Shown: piece by piece, positions 19,301 through 27,200 of the stretch
How positions within the stretch are numbered: position 1 is the stretch's first letter
Layout: the number at the start of each line of letters is the position of its first letter
Source of the DNA: UBA7446 sp024639165
GTDB lineage: Bacteria > Bacteroidota > Bacteroidia > Flavobacteriales > Flavobacteriaceae
NCBI GenBank assembly: GCA_024639165.1
Contig: JAHEIX010000013.1
Location: 1-40,445 of the forward strand
Direction of reading: 5' to 3'
DNA length: 40,445 nt
The notes under the pieces: model-generated
Seen by the model: only the letters and a program-made list of their open reading frames with translations
What the model was told of the DNA's origin: nothing
Databases searched by the model: none
Translations under genes and position numbers: made by a program

Positions 19301-19394
19301 TTTCTCCGTCTCGAAGTAATTCCAGGTAAGGTTGGCTTTCTGCAAATTGGAATGTTAATAAGGCTATTATGGGGAGATAATATAGAAACCGCAT
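16362..19394 (-). CDS. Large T9SS-exported BNR/sortilin-like beta-propeller protein
   Basis: The 1010-residue protein has a signal peptide (1 to about 20) and at least eight Asp-box/BNR motifs of the form Lys-Ser-Thr-Asp-Gly-Gly-x-x-Trp ('IWKTTDGGQNW', 'IFKSTDGGASW', 'VFRSTNGGVSW', 'FYKSTDNGVSF', 'LYISNDNGQTF', 'WRSTDGGENF', 'FYKTTDGGLTDW', 'LLSSDGGSNW'), as in VPS10/sortilin-type propellers. A jelly-roll-like insert at about residues 310-460 ('SPSLSFSYTNANYEGD ...' style, ending 'LDDITLKDAS') splits the propeller. The last 80 residues are a T9SS type A sorting domain ('VYPNPADDHVVLKI', 'LSKGNYVLRI'). It is probably a surface or secreted binding protein or adhesin; Asp-boxes alone do not imply sialidase activity. 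It is convergent with the PUL and probably not part of it. Confidence 0.82.
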   Translation of the reverse strand: MRFLYYLPIIALLTFQFAESQPYLELLRDGETSLEKIEQATNRYFKKVGTDNNDYKFYQRWLYGAKMEADEQNILTPNSVYLEELHRYNKSRNISTRSGVVQQTAAWNDLGPTYKNGTSGWNPGVGRITSLAFENTTHFIAGSPTGGIWKTTDGGQNWSCLTDNMSNIDVYSLALAPNNSNTYFWGSTEGRIFKSTDGGASWTLLNGSSSMGSSTYDRVNKILIKPENTDIMYASVENEGVFRSTNGGVSWSKIHSESNNGYDIEFKPGNTNEVYATGNNFYKSTDNGVSFSPLSKPDLSIGGVNWTQEMIKGDHEWVYANTNQNNTVSPKTGNGLGLYFSGTFENYSARLISKQIDLSAVVNPSLSFSYTNANYEGDVEELTVSYRTNTSQSWTTLSSYTTEAASWTDVLLDLSTVTNNSSTFQIAFTALSNWGRGLTLDDITLKDASDNILFFEGFEAKNSLLNGAFSGDAKMMGVSAQDPSKIYILEEKNSIFNGLYISNDNGQTFSKLDHTDKNYFGYSSQADDNRGQAPRDMDITVDPNNADIVYMAGILSWRSTDGGENFSISSQWVPGNAANENIGYCHADIDIIEYVNGNLFVGSDGGVYKAADPNTISANYYEDLSTGIGVRQFYKIGVYGGASEIVSGGSQDNGTSVLVGGVWKDWLGADGMETFVDKDDSNTLYGTSQYGSLYYSSNQGDTAFGLTSPAGKAGSDNGANWVVPFEQDPLISDKLYVAYDVVYAQALGLGLGWNAISQQFDSNIDHFKIAPNNSDIMYLAVNNLFYKTTDGGLTDWTAVTLPENTGSINAITINKDNPNMLALAVSGSNKVLLSSDGGSNWQIINNSLPSFSANALSFYGEDLILGMNYGVFYNDADDRNTWVAFSDNLPNVRIYELEVNYNTNKVYAATYGRGLWAASLDPSALSVDDKILAQILVYPNPADDHVVLKIPQSIDASLKIYNTSGQIVYYAKKQTLGQNHRIPISYLSKGNYVLRITTDHHTTTFKVMKN

Positions 19395-19598
19395 TTTAGT
19401 TAGGTTAAAATTAATCTAATGTAATTTTTTTTTTTTTTAGAATTTACATATTTTTAAACTAAAAAAATTACCTTTAGGAAACAAATACACACTATACTTT
19501 AACCCGTGTGGACTGGGTTTTATAATATAGTCGCGGGTGGAGAGAACGCACCCGGATCAATCTTTACGATAAGTTTAACGCCGTAAAAGTTAGAAATT
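19395..19598. other. AT-rich intergenic region with a 14-T tract and a GC-rich hairpin
   Basis: This stretch lies between the start of the BNR-repeat gene (reading left) and a small plus-strand ORF. It holds 14 consecutive T at 19425-19438, which is A14 in the leader of the BNR gene. It also holds a GC-rich patch near 19500-19560, where CGGGTG and CACCCG can form a 6-bp stem around GAGAGAACG, unlike the AT-rich surroundings. I see no confident promoter match and no known riboswitch. Confidence 0.5.
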
Positions 19599-19685
19599 AT
19601 GGACGATAAAATTATAGTAGCACTCGAGCCCAATCAAGGACATGCCTTGGCCATGCTCGCAGAACTTGCAGAAGAAAAGAAATAA
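19599..19685 (+). CDS. Candidate 28-residue small protein or leader peptide
   Basis: An ATG at 19599 opens 28 codons ending TAA at 19683-19685. The peptide is acidic and helical (starts MDDKIIVALEP, ends ELAEEKK). It is followed 21 bp later by a strong terminator, and the upstream 100 bp have a GC-rich hairpin, so the unit looks like an independent short transcript of about 200-250 bases. I do not recognise the peptide. It may be a real small protein, or the transcript may act as RNA and the ORF be chance. Support is context only. Confidence 0.3.
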   Translation: MDDKIIVALEPNQGHALAMLAELAEEKK

Positions 19686-19706
19686 GCATTACGTTTATTT
19701 ATACCC

Positions 19707-19735
19707 AAAAACGGCTCAAAGGAGCCGTTTTTTAT
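19707..19735. terminator. Bidirectional rho-independent terminator
   Basis: ACGGCTC (19711-19717) pairs with GAGCCGT (19722-19728) around a 4-base AAAG loop, with A-run before and T-run after, so it can end transcription both ways. On the minus strand it lies about 30 bp after the stop of the sugar dehydrogenase and would close the rpsP-rimM-receptor-dehydrogenase series. On the plus strand it closes the small ORF unit. Confidence 0.88.
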
Positions 19736-19761
19736 TTACAGCGAAAGCGATAACGTAGCTA

Positions 19762-20895
19762 TTAGTTTTTTGTTAACGGCTTAATACGATATATCCCCTC
19801 AAATTCAACAGCGATGTGGATGTAGCCATAAGGACCTATAATAACATCACGTACACGCCCAATATCAGCTGCAACTTTTTCCCGCTCCACCACGTTGTTT
19901 TCACGAATTGTGAGGCGTTCCAAGTACGATTTTTTTAGTGATCCAGCCAGTATGCTTCCTTTCCAATTTGGATATTTATCGGAGGTTATAAAAGCCATTC
20001 CCGATGCAGCTATTGAAGGCACCCAATAGTAGAAAGGCTGCTCCATCCCTGGGAGTGAACGATTTTTGGTGATGGTCGTTCCCGAATAATTTTTGCCATA
20101 TGTAATCTTAGGCCAGCCATAGTTTTTGCCAGCTTCAATAATATTAATTTCATCGCCACCTCGTGGTCCGTGTTCGTGTGCCCAAATAGCACCCGTTTCA
20201 GGGTGAATTACCATCCCTTGGGGGTTACGGTGTCCGTATGAATATATGGCTTCTTTAGCAGCTTCCACTCCTACAAAAGGATTGTCCTCGGGAATACTCC
20301 CGTCATCGTGTAGCCGGTATATTTTGCCGTTATCTTTTGTAATGTCTTGGGGGTTTATATCTCGCTCGCCTCTGTCACCTATAGAGAAATACAGGTATCC
20401 ATCTGCATCAAATACGATACGTGAACCAAAGTGCACCCCTTTTTTGGTGTCGGGCATAGCCTTGTACAGTAGTTTTACATCAGAAAGTGCGTTTCCTTTT
20501 AATGTAGCGGTATACAAGCCTGTGTTTCCTGCAGAGGCATCTTCATTAGCGGTTGCCATAGTAAAATAGATGCTGTTATTCTGCTCAAAATCGGGATGTA
20601 AGGCAATGCCCATCAAACCACCCTGACCTCGAACATAAGGAGTAGGTAAGCCAGAAATTTCATGCTTTTTGCCGTATTGAAAGCGTATTAGCTTCCCTTC
20701 TTTTTCTGTATACAATAAGCTGCCATTGGGTAGAAACACCATGCCCCAGGGCACTTCAACATCAGGCACCACAAGTTCTATAGTGTATGAAGCAGTTTCA
20801 GGAGTTTTTAAGGGAGGTATATTTTCTTTTTGTGCACAAGAAGACTGGCTAAGTACTAAAGTCACACATGCCAATATGATGATATTTCTTTTCAT
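19762..20895 (-). CDS. PQQ-dependent sugar dehydrogenase (aldose sugar dehydrogenase type), lipoprotein
   Basis: The 377-residue protein starts with a lipoprotein signal (Cys20 in Gln-Ser-Ser-Cys-Ala). The rest is a six-bladed propeller of the soluble quinoprotein glucose/aldose dehydrogenase family: 'VPWGMVFLPNGSLLYTEKEG', 'GQGGLMGIALHPDF', 'HFGSRIVFDADGYLYFSIGDRG', 'YSYGHRNPQGM', 'AHEHGPRGGDEIN', and C-terminal 'RVRDVIIGPYGYIHIAVE'. The His in 'HFGSR' and the Arg/Asp residues around 'GDRGERD' match the expected catalytic and PQQ sites. It would oxidise aldoses to lactones in the periplasm or at the outer membrane, passing electrons to a quinone or other carrier. It starts 36 bp after the TonB receptor gene and is probably co-transcribed with it. 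PQQ synthesis genes are not in the window. Confidence 0.88.
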   Translation of the reverse strand: MKRNIIILACVTLVLSQSSCAQKENIPPLKTPETASYTIELVVPDVEVPWGMVFLPNGSLLYTEKEGKLIRFQYGKKHEISGLPTPYVRGQGGLMGIALHPDFEQNNSIYFTMATANEDASAGNTGLYTATLKGNALSDVKLLYKAMPDTKKGVHFGSRIVFDADGYLYFSIGDRGERDINPQDITKDNGKIYRLHDDGSIPEDNPFVGVEAAKEAIYSYGHRNPQGMVIHPETGAIWAHEHGPRGGDEINIIEAGKNYGWPKITYGKNYSGTTITKNRSLPGMEQPFYYWVPSIAASGMAFITSDKYPNWKGSILAGSLKKSYLERLTIRENNVVEREKVAADIGRVRDVIIGPYGYIHIAVEFEGIYRIKPLTKN

Positions 20896-20931
20896 GGGGT
20901 AAATTTAGATTTATATCCAAATATACCAAAT

Positions 20932-22851
20932 CTATAACTGCACTTGAACACGAGCAAAGGCTTGACGCATGGCAGCAGGCTCAAAATAGCGTCCGCTAAA
21001 GGCATTGATACGAATGTTGTCATAATAGCTTGTATTGGCAATATTACGAATTCCAACTGTCCAAGTTGTTAGGCCCCATTTACGTTGTGCATACAGGTCT
21101 GCTGTCCAAAATTTTGGAACTTCGACACGGTTTTTTGAATCGGCATAACGCTTGCCTACATGTCGCACGTTACATGCCACCGTAGTCATTCCAAATAAGT
21201 GGTTTAGAGCTGTGCTAAATTGACTTTTTGGTACGTTAGGCAGGTCATTTCCGTCTTGAGTTTTAAATGTTCCGTGACTATAGTTGAGTTTTAGTGTGGC
21301 AGTTTTGGACATGCGTAAGTTAGCAGTAGCCTCAATTCCTTTTCTGTCTACACGGCCGATATTTCTAAAAAAATCTTGCCCCGGAAAAGTGCTAAGCTCG
21401 TAAGATAAAATTTCATCTTGTGTTGTTGTTGTATACAGCACAAGAGAAGCATCAATTTTTTTTGCTTTAAGGAGCATACCCACTTCTATTTCTTGTGATT
21501 TTTGAGGTGTTAACTTGTCGTTAAATCCAGTTTCCCCTGTCGGATTTGCAGACAATTCATTGAGTGATGGTGTCTCAAAACCTGTTCCCCAACGGATATA
21601 ACTACTGAGGCTGGGGGAGAGGCTATAAAATGCTGCCAGCGAAGGTGAGTAGGCAGTTAGCCTTTTTTTATCTGAGTTACTACCCATATAATCAGCAAGT
21701 TGAATACGATGAGTGTCGGCACGAAGTGAGCCACGAAGTCGCCAATCCCTGAAGGTTAATTCAACAATTCCATAGGCGCCAAGTGTGTAAAAACGCTCGC
21801 TTTGGTCTAGTGTAGTGGCTCCTCTTTCTCCTAAGATGTTTTTAAATCTTTTTCTTCCGTCTCTCTGAGCTGCAGCTTCAACGCCATATTGCCATAACCA
21901 TTGCTTACTACGTCCGTCTTTCTGCATGCCAAAACCATAGTAACTACGACCCAAATCAATTTGCCCTCCAAATTCAAAAGGCAGTTTCGCAGCTAGGTTG
22001 CGCTTGGCTAAAAAGCCATAAGTAGTCCATTTTTTGTTTTGCCAACGGGCTGTCAATTGATGCTGTTTGACCTTTTCGCCTGCTTTGTGGTCTAAGTTCC
22101 GCTGTCTTGCCTGACTGCGATTTTCTCTTACTTCAGCGGCGGTGAGTCCACCAGCATCCAAAGCCAAAGGACTATTGAAATAATTATAAGTAACAGTGAG
22201 TTTGTCTCCATTGGTATTTATAAACGTATTGGACAGGTTTATAAGGCTGTTTTCATAACCACTCCAATGTCGATAGCCGTGGTATTTTTTGTGTTCAGCA
22301 ACCGCGCGAAAAAGATTCTTTTCATTCTTGGAACCATAGCTGCCAACCAAGTGTTGGCTGCCGAAGTCGCCATAGGTGGCGGTAAGTGTTTTATTGATTT
22401 TAATCGGTGAGCTTTTGAGCATGATAACACCTCCAGATGCATTGCCATATAGCCCACTAGAAACACCCCGAATAACTTCAATTGTTCCCAAGGACGACAA
22501 TGGAATGTGGTCCAGTTGGGTTTGGCCATCGGGTGTCGTCATGGGGATGCCATCCCATAAAACCTTAATGCCGCGGATACCAAAAGTGGCGCGTGTACCA
22601 AATCCACGAATTGAGATTCGTGTGTCTTGACTAAAATTTTGCTGACTGCTGACAAATAAACTGGGTACGCCTTGTAATAGCTCCCCTATATCTTGTTTTA
22701 GCATTAAGCTGTCTTGCGCAATATCTGTTTGACTTATGGGTTGAATACTGCTCTGTATTCGTTGTGCACGTAAAATCACTTCTGCTAACTGTTGCACTTG
22801 CGCATGGCTGAGCGCTGAACAAAGCATTATAAAGCATAAAGCCCTATACAT
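20932..22851 (-). CDS. TonB-dependent outer-membrane receptor (siderophore/ferric-citrate type)
   Basis: About 640 residues with a signal peptide (MYRALCFIMLCSALSHAQ). The plug domain at about residues 20-150 has 'LLQGVPSLFVSS', 'ISIRGFGTRATFGIRGI', 'WDGIPMTTPDGQ' and 'IEVIRGVSSGLYGNASGGV'. The 22-strand barrel shows alternating aromatic strands and a 'FETPSLNELSANPTGETG' segment typical of iron-siderophore and related receptors. There is no N-terminal carboxypeptidase-like domain, so it is not a SusC. The start at 22851 gives the cleanest signal peptide and overlaps rimM by 8 bp; an upstream ATG at 22869 would add six residues. It follows rimM without a gap and precedes the sugar dehydrogenase. 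The ligand is unknown. Confidence 0.88.
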   Translation of the reverse strand: MYRALCFIMLCSALSHAQVQQLAEVILRAQRIQSSIQPISQTDIAQDSLMLKQDIGELLQGVPSLFVSSQQNFSQDTRISIRGFGTRATFGIRGIKVLWDGIPMTTPDGQTQLDHIPLSSLGTIEVIRGVSSGLYGNASGGVIMLKSSPIKINKTLTATYGDFGSQHLVGSYGSKNEKNLFRAVAEHKKYHGYRHWSGYENSLINLSNTFINTNGDKLTVTYNYFNSPLALDAGGLTAAEVRENRSQARQRNLDHKAGEKVKQHQLTARWQNKKWTTYGFLAKRNLAAKLPFEFGGQIDLGRSYYGFGMQKDGRSKQWLWQYGVEAAAQRDGRKRFKNILGERGATTLDQSERFYTLGAYGIVELTFRDWRLRGSLRADTHRIQLADYMGSNSDKKRLTAYSPSLAAFYSLSPSLSSYIRWGTGFETPSLNELSANPTGETGFNDKLTPQKSQEIEVGMLLKAKKIDASLVLYTTTTQDEILSYELSTFPGQDFFRNIGRVDRKGIEATANLRMSKTATLKLNYSHGTFKTQDGNDLPNVPKSQFSTALNHLFGMTTVACNVRHVGKRYADSKNRVEVPKFWTADLYAQRKWGLTTWTVGIRNIANTSYYDNIRINAFSGRYFEPAAMRQAFARVQVQL

Positions 22852-23377
22852 CTTTAGTGTAAAGATCAATTAAGCCTGCTGGTGTGTCAACGTATATGGA
22901 TCTCGCATCCCTTTTGACCTCTAGAATGATTTCATCAACTATTGGAATTAAAGCAATTTTCTGCCCAACGGAAACTTCTATGGTTGCCTGAGCCGTATGC
23001 TCATTAATAGCTACAACGGAACCAATAGCTCCCAAGTTCTTGTCTATAACATCAAAACCAATGATTTCGTGGTAATAGAATTTTTTTCCAGTAAGTTTAG
23101 GAAGCTTAGTTAGTGGCAAATACGCCTTAGACTTAAGTATTAGATTGGCATCCTCTTCATTGTCGACATCCTCCAAGCGAAGACGCAATAGCCCAGGCTT
23201 GTGCATGGAACACTTCTCAATAAAAAAAGGGATAAGCGCATTGTTTTGAGCGATAAAAAGACTATCAAGAGACTGATATGCCTCTGGCTCGTCAGTATCT
23301 AGCTTTAGGAGTACTTCCCCTTTAAAACTGTATTTACCGACAACTGTTCCAAGAAAAAAACAGTCTTCGAAACGCAT
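22844..23377 (-). CDS. rimM: Ribosome maturation factor RimM
   Basis: The 177-residue protein has the usual two-part RimM layout. The N-terminal beta-barrel has 'FLGTVVGKYSFKGEVLLKLDTDEPE' character (Gly-x-Val-x-Gly-x-x-Gly-x-x-Gly-Glu), and the C-terminal PRC-barrel has 'YYHEIIGFDVID', 'LGAIGSVV' and 'IPIVDEIILEVK', ending 'TPAGLIDLY'. It binds ribosomal protein S19 and helps assemble the 30S head. It begins 9 bp after rpsP, the common arrangement in bacteria, so the two genes are co-transcribed. The length is normal. Confidence 0.95.
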   Translation of the reverse strand: MRFEDCFFLGTVVGKYSFKGEVLLKLDTDEPEAYQSLDSLFIAQNNALIPFFIEKCSMHKPGLLRLRLEDVDNEEDANLILKSKAYLPLTKLPKLTGKKFYYHEIIGFDVIDKNLGAIGSVVAINEHTAQATIEVSVGQKIALIPIVDEIILEVKRDARSIYVDTPAGLIDLYTKDV

Positions 23378-23386
23378 GTGTTGGTG

Positions 23387-24100
23387 TTATTCTGACTTCT
23401 CGTCAGCTTCTTCCGCGACAGCTTCAGGTGCAGCCTCTTCAGCAGCAGCTTCAGGTGCAGCCTCTTCCGCAGCAGCTTCAGGTGCAGCTTCTTCCGCAGC
23501 AGCTTCAGGTGCAGCTTCTTCCGCAACAGCTTCTGGTGCAGTCTCTTCCGCAGCAGCTTCAGGTGCAGCTTCTTCCGCAGCAGCTTCAGGTGCAGCCTCT
23601 TCCGCAGCAGCAGCTTCTTCCGCCGCAACAGCGGCTTCTTGTGCTGCTATTGCAGCCTCTGCATCAGCCTTACGCTTTTCGCTAACTTCTTTTTCAGCAG
23701 CAATCATTTTTGCTTTTTCGTCGGCTTTAGCTTTGGAAAGTTTTTCAATATTAACATTGTTACGTGATGATTTGTCAGCTAACCATGCTTCAAATTTTGT
23801 TTCAACGTCTTCTTCTTTAAGTGCACCCTTGTGAACACCATTAACGAGGTGATTTTTCAACATAGCACCTACTTCAGATAGCAAGTTACGAGCCGTGTCT
23901 GTTGGTTGTGCTCCATTTTGAAGCCAATGAACAGCGCTGTCAACGTCGATTTTTAATGTTGCTGGGTTGGTGTTGGGGTTGTAAGTACCTAATTTTTCAA
24001 GGTAGCGACCATCTCGCTTTGAACGTGCATCTGCTGCAACTACCCAATAGAAGGGCTTTCCTTTTTTACCGTGTCTTTGAAGGCGAATTTTTACTGACAT
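23387..24100 (-). CDS. rpsP: 30S ribosomal protein S16 with long Ala/Glu repeat tail
   Basis: Residues 1 to about 80 are a normal S16 ('VKIRLQRHGKKGKPFYWVVA', 'YLEKLGTYNPNTNPATLKID', 'WLQNGAQPTDTARNLL'). Typical S16 proteins are 80-90 residues, but in Bacteroidota they often run to 150-180. Here the tail takes the protein to 237 residues: a charged helical part (about 95-165), then seven 9-residue repeats of the form Glu-Glu-Ala-Ala-Pro-Glu-Ala-Ala-Ala (about 168-231) and a short acidic end. The tail is strongly acidic, unlike the basic ribosome core, and is encoded by a 27-bp tandem repeat that could change length by slippage. It is first in the rpsP-rimM transcription unit and divergent from dnaE. 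Confidence 0.95.
   Translation of the reverse strand: MSVKIRLQRHGKKGKPFYWVVAADARSKRDGRYLEKLGTYNPNTNPATLKIDVDSAVHWLQNGAQPTDTARNLLSEVGAMLKNHLVNGVHKGALKEEDVETKFEAWLADKSSRNNVNIEKLSKAKADEKAKMIAAEKEVSEKRKADAEAAIAAQEAAVAAEEAAAAEEAAPEAAAEEAAPEAAAEETAPEAVAEEAAPEAAAEEAAPEAAAEEAAPEAAAEEAAPEAVAEEADEKSE
23409..23597 (-). repeat. Seven-copy 27-bp tandem repeat inside rpsP
   Basis: Seven head-to-tail units of 27 bp start at 23409, 23436, 23463, 23490, 23517, 23544 and 23571. They differ at only a few positions (for example the fifth unit changes two codons: Ala to Thr and Ala to Val). Each encodes nine residues of the S16 tail. The high nucleotide identity, beyond what the protein needs, indicates recent duplication. 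Confidence 0.9.
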
Positions 24101-24251
24101 ATCAAATTAAATTTTTGGGTGCAAAACCCTGGTTATTAATGCGAGGCAAATCTACACTATTTTTTGATTTTACCAAACGTTAATAACTTCATATTCATTG
24201 AGGTATATTTTACATGTGAACTTCACTAAATTAGTTGACTAATCTGTTAGC

Positions 24252-27200
24252 ATGTTTTTAGTCTTTGATACCGAAACCACAGGCTTGCCCAAACGCTGGA
24301 ATGCGCCTATTTCTGATCATGAAAATTGGCCACGATGTGTTCAGATTGCATGGCAACTTCACGATGACTTTGGAGTCTGTATTGAACACAAAGATTATAT
24401 TGTTTCTCCTGAAGGCTTTGATATCCCATATGAATCAGAACAAATACACGGGATTAGCACAGCACTAGCGACCAAAGAGGGAAGTGCTATAAATTCAATC
24501 TTAGCTGATTTTACGGCTGCATTGGCCAAATCCAAATATATCATTGGCCATAACGTCAAATTTGATATCAATATTATCGGAGCAGAGCTAGACCGTCTTG
24601 GCTTGGATACTTCCATAACTACCACACCCATTCTTGATACTTGTACAGAGCATACCGCTACACTATGTAGAATTCCAGGGGGAAGGGGTGGAAAATTCAA
24701 ACTCCCAACGCTTTCAGAACTCTACAAAAATTTATTTGATGATGATTTTGATCAAGCCCATAATGCCACGGCAGATGTAGAGGCTACAGCGCGTACTTTT
24801 TTCGAATTGCTGCGCCTAAACAAATTTCCCGTAGACCAAGTAACAGCTGGTGAACGCCTTGTTTCACGACTAAATGAAACCTTCAAGGAAACCGTGCCAT
24901 TAATAGGCTTGTCACACACCAATCTTAAAACAGCATCAGCAAAACTCGTCCAAAACAAGCAAGAGCCTGTGTTAGCCTCAGTTGTTCCGACCGAAGCACC
25001 CCTGAGCACTCCTTTTGCACACCTACACACCCTTTCTCAGTTTACAGTTTTACAGTCTACCATACGGGTAAAAGAGCTTGCGGAAACAGCCGATCAAATG
25101 GGGATGCCAGCCGTAGCATTGACGGATTTGGGCAATTTGATGGGTGCATTCCATTTTGTGAAATCTGTCAAACAAGTTAACGCTAAGCGCGGTGAAGATG
25201 ACGACAGACCGCCGCTCAAGCCCATAGTAGGTATTACACTTAATGTGTGTGAAGACCACCTAGATCGCAGTCGCAGAGATAATGGTTACCAGATGGTCTT
25301 CCTAGCCAAAAACAAAGCCGGTTATCAAAATTTATCGAAACTATCTTCCTTAGCCTACACCAAAGGCTTCTATTATGTGCCCCGTGTTGATAGAAAATTA
25401 ATACAAGAGTACAAAGACAACCTTATTGTCCTTACAGGCAATGTCTATGGTGAAGTACCTTCCAAATTACTCAACGTTGGAGAGAAGCAGGCAGCAGATG
25501 CACTGTTGTGGTGGAAAGAACAATTTCAAGAGGATCTCTATATTGAAATCATGCGGCACCAACAGGAGGATGAAAACCGCATCAACCCTGTGCTTATTCA
25601 ATTTTCAAAAAAATACGATGTAAAGCTTGTCGCTACGAACTCTGTATTTTATTTAAAACAAGAGGAAGCCAATGCACATGATATATTGCTGTGTGTTAAG
25701 GACGGCGAAAAACAAGCGACGCCTATTGGTCGTGGCCGTGGTTATAGATATGGCCTTCCAAACCAAGAATATTATTTTAAGACGCCAGCACAGATGCAAG
25801 AGTTGTTTGCTGATGTGCCACAGGCATTGGAGAGCATTCCGGAGATACTCGATAAAATTACGGCCTTTGATTTGGCAAGAGAAGTATTGCTCCCAAAATT
25901 TGATATTCCTGATGCATTTCAGTCTAGTGAAGATGACGCTGATGGTGGGAAAAGGGGCGAAAATGCCTACTTGCGCCACATCACTTATGAAGGCGCTAAG
26001 GCTCGCTATGGAAGCTTAAACGATGAACTTACAGAACGCATAGATTTTGAGCTGAGCGTTATTGAGAATACAGGATATCCAGGCTATTTTTTAATTGTAC
26101 AAGATTTTATTGCTGCTGCAAGAGAAATGGATGTGTCAGTGGGTCCAGGACGTGGATCTGCAGCGGGCTCTGTGGTGGCATATTGTTTAAAGATAACCAA
26201 TATAGATCCTATTGCGTACGACTTGCTTTTTGAGCGATTCCTAAATCCCGATCGTGTAAGTTTACCTGATATTGATATTGATTTTGATGACGAAGGAAGA
26301 TCAAAAGTCATTGATTATGTGATTGATAAGTACGGGTCAAACCAAGTGGCGCAAATTATAACTTATGGCACCATGGCAGCCAAATCTTCTATTCGTGATA
26401 CTGCACGAGTTTTGGATTTGTCATTAAGTGATGCAGATAGAGTGGCCAAGTTGGTGCCAAACATGAAGTTGAAGAAAATTTTCAACCTTGAAGACAAGGC
26501 CCTTAAAGAATCCTTACGTGCTGACGACTTTGCTCGTGTTGCGCAATTGAAATCTATTGCTGAGGGAAATGATCTTGAGGCTGAAACCATCAAACAAGCC
26601 CAAATACTTGAAGGCTCTTTACGCAATACAGGAACACATGCATGTGGTGTAATCATTACACCCGATGACATTACAGAATTTGTTCCAATTGCTACGGCCA
26701 AGGACTCCGATTTGTATGTTACTCAGTTTGATAATTCTGTTGTTGAGGATGCAGGGCTGCTAAAAATGGACTTTTTGGGTTTGAAGACACTGACCCTTAT
26801 AAAAGACACCGTAAAAATTGTCAAATACCAGCGCAATATTGAGCTGAATCCAGATGAATTCCCCCTTGATGACGCACCTACCTACGCCTTGTTTCAGCGC
26901 GGTGAGACCATTGGAGTTTTTCAGTATGAAAGTGCAGGCATGCAAAAATACCTTCGGGATTTAAAACCTAATGTGTTTGAAGATCTGATCGCCATGAATG
27001 CCCTATACCGTCCTGGGCCATTGGAATATATCCCGAGTTTTGTTCGGCGGAAGAATGGTCAAGAGGAAATCTCTTACGATTTGCCAGCCATGGAGCAGTT
27101 TCTAAAACAAACCTATGGCATTACAGTTTATCAAGAGCAAGTGATGCAGTTGTCTCAAGCACTTGCAGGGTTTACTAAGGGTGAAGCCGACGTGCTGCGT

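Noticed and set aside
16362..19394. Sialidase function from Asp-box repeats
   Set aside because: Asp-boxes occur in many propellers; no catalytic Arg triad or sialidase FRIP-type motif was seen.
19599..19685. tmRNA-like tag frame
   Set aside because: No tRNA-like ends, and the peptide does not end in the Ala-Leu-Ala-Ala type tag.
23409..23597. Regular 27-bp repeats as a possible CRISPR-like array
   Set aside because: The units are directly adjacent with no spacers and keep the rpsP frame; they are coding tandem repeats.
23376..23834. Long Ala/Ser-rich frame on the plus strand opposite rpsP
   Set aside because: It is the antisense of the repeat tail; low-complexity composition opens several frames. 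rpsP has clear family motifs.
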